A program made the position numbers and the translations under genes. This document shows positions 24,938-25,558 of a stretch of 25,558 bases of DNA, piece after piece. Numbering within the stretch: position 1 is the stretch's first letter; each line of letters begins with the position of its first letter. This DNA is from Desulfonema limicola (GTDB lineage Bacteria; Desulfobacterota; Desulfobacteria; Desulfobacterales; Desulfosalsimonadaceae). The notes beneath the pieces were generated by a model. The model made no database searches and was not told where the DNA came from. It saw nothing but the letters and a program-made list of their open reading frames with translations. Location: NCBI GenBank assembly GCA_020722245.1, contig DYLE01000009.1:1-25558 (forward strand). The letters run 5' to 3'.

Positions 24938-25558
24938 CGGAGATCAAGCTTCACAACATTGAGATGCTGTTTCTGCTCTGGTCGGTTCCCGCGATCATCG
25001 GTCTCTATGTCTATGCCGGCTGGAAACGGCGCACCGGCCTGAAACGGTTCATCGACGCGGGGCTGATCAATAAAATCCCTATGACGGCGAGCCCGGTCAA
25101 ACGGAGATGGAAGGCGGCCGCGGTAGTCGCCGCCGTTATTTTCATGATTCTGGCGGCGGCCCGGCCGGCCTGGAACCCCAAACCGGAGACCGTGGAACGC
25201 AGCGGCCGGGATGTGGTGTTTTTGCTGGATGTATCCAAAAGCATGCTGGCCGAAGACCTGAAACCCAACCGGCTGGAGCGGGCCAAGCTGGCGATTTCAG
25301 ACTGCATCGATGTGCTTTCAGGGGACCGTGTGGCGCTGGTGGTGTTTTCCGGCACCGCGGCCGTGAAATGCCCGCTCACCCAGGATTATGGGTTTTTCCG
25401 CATGATGCTGGACCACATCAGCACCGACAGCATCTCCAGGGGCGGGACCCTGATCGGGGACGCCATACGAACCACCTTAGAGGAGGTGTTTGACGACCAG
25501 GTCAAGGCCTACAAGGATATTATTCTGATCACCGACGGCGAGGATCATGACAGCTTTC
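24934..25558 (+). CDS. batB: BatB-like VWA domain membrane protein, partial (cut by the right edge)
   Basis: The frame opens with ATG overlapping the batA stop and stays open to the window end, giving the first 208 residues. Seen: membrane segments at about 10-28 and 60-76, ARPAWNPKPE, then a VWA domain with the metal-site motif LLDVSKSM (Asp99, Ser101, Ser103), NRLERAKLAI, GDRVALVVFSGTA, GGTLIGDAI with its threonine, and LITDGEDHD at the very end. The usual BatB adds more VWA sequence, one more membrane helix and sometimes TPR repeats, all outside the window. GGAGG lies before the ATG. Confidence 0.88.
   Translation, partial: MTEIKLHNIEMLFLLWSVPAIIGLYVYAGWKRRTGLKRFIDAGLINKIPMTASPVKRRWKAAAVVAAVIFMILAAARPAWNPKPETVERSGRDVVFLLDVSKSMLAEDLKPNRLERAKLAISDCIDVLSGDRVALVVFSGTAAVKCPLTQDYGFFRMMLDHISTDSISRGGTLIGDAIRTTLEEVFDDQVKAYKDIILITDGEDHDSF

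Overview
The window looks like chromosomal DNA of a delta-type proteobacterium (Desulfobacterota, most like the Desulfobacterales). The partial 16S rRNA at the left edge reads as deltaproteobacterial around its V3 region. The GC-rich protein genes, a six-domain ribosomal protein S1, and a Gram-negative lipid A type acyltransferase agree with this. The assignment was made by eye and is approximate.

Left part (1-10229, all minus strand). The 5' third of a 16S rRNA gene runs off the left edge and is preceded by a promoter and a boxB/boxA-like antitermination leader. Upstream of it lies a compact gene string, in transcription order guaB, dnaE, a DegT/DnrJ/EryC1/StrS aminotransferase, bioF, bioD, bioA. 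The genes from dnaE to bioA overlap or nearly touch. bioF, bioD and bioA give three late steps of biotin synthesis; bioB is not in the window.

Middle part (10230-16848). A lone plus-strand YciO/TsaC-like gene is divergent from guaB. It converges on a minus-strand block read as lpxL-like acyltransferase, hisC, cmk, rpsA, sppA. The acyltransferase and hisC share an ATGA overlap, and cmk follows after 15 bases. rpsA has a 140-base AT-rich leader.

Right part (17053-25558, all plus strand). An OmpR-type response regulator and its sensor kinase are followed by a stand-alone receiver-domain protein. A MoxR/Bat module comes next: MoxR AAA+ ATPase, DUF58 protein, a membrane-anchored TPR plus SurA/PpiC-like protein that lacks the parvulin domain, a lipoprotein with BatD-like and DUF4381-like parts, a BatA-like VWA protein, and a BatB-like VWA protein cut by the window end. 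This cluster is the least ordinary part of the window. By analogy with other MoxR-VWA systems it probably works on assembly or quality control of envelope proteins, perhaps under control of the adjacent signalling genes; that link is inference from gene order.

No tRNA gene, insertion sequence, CRISPR array or prophage gene was seen.
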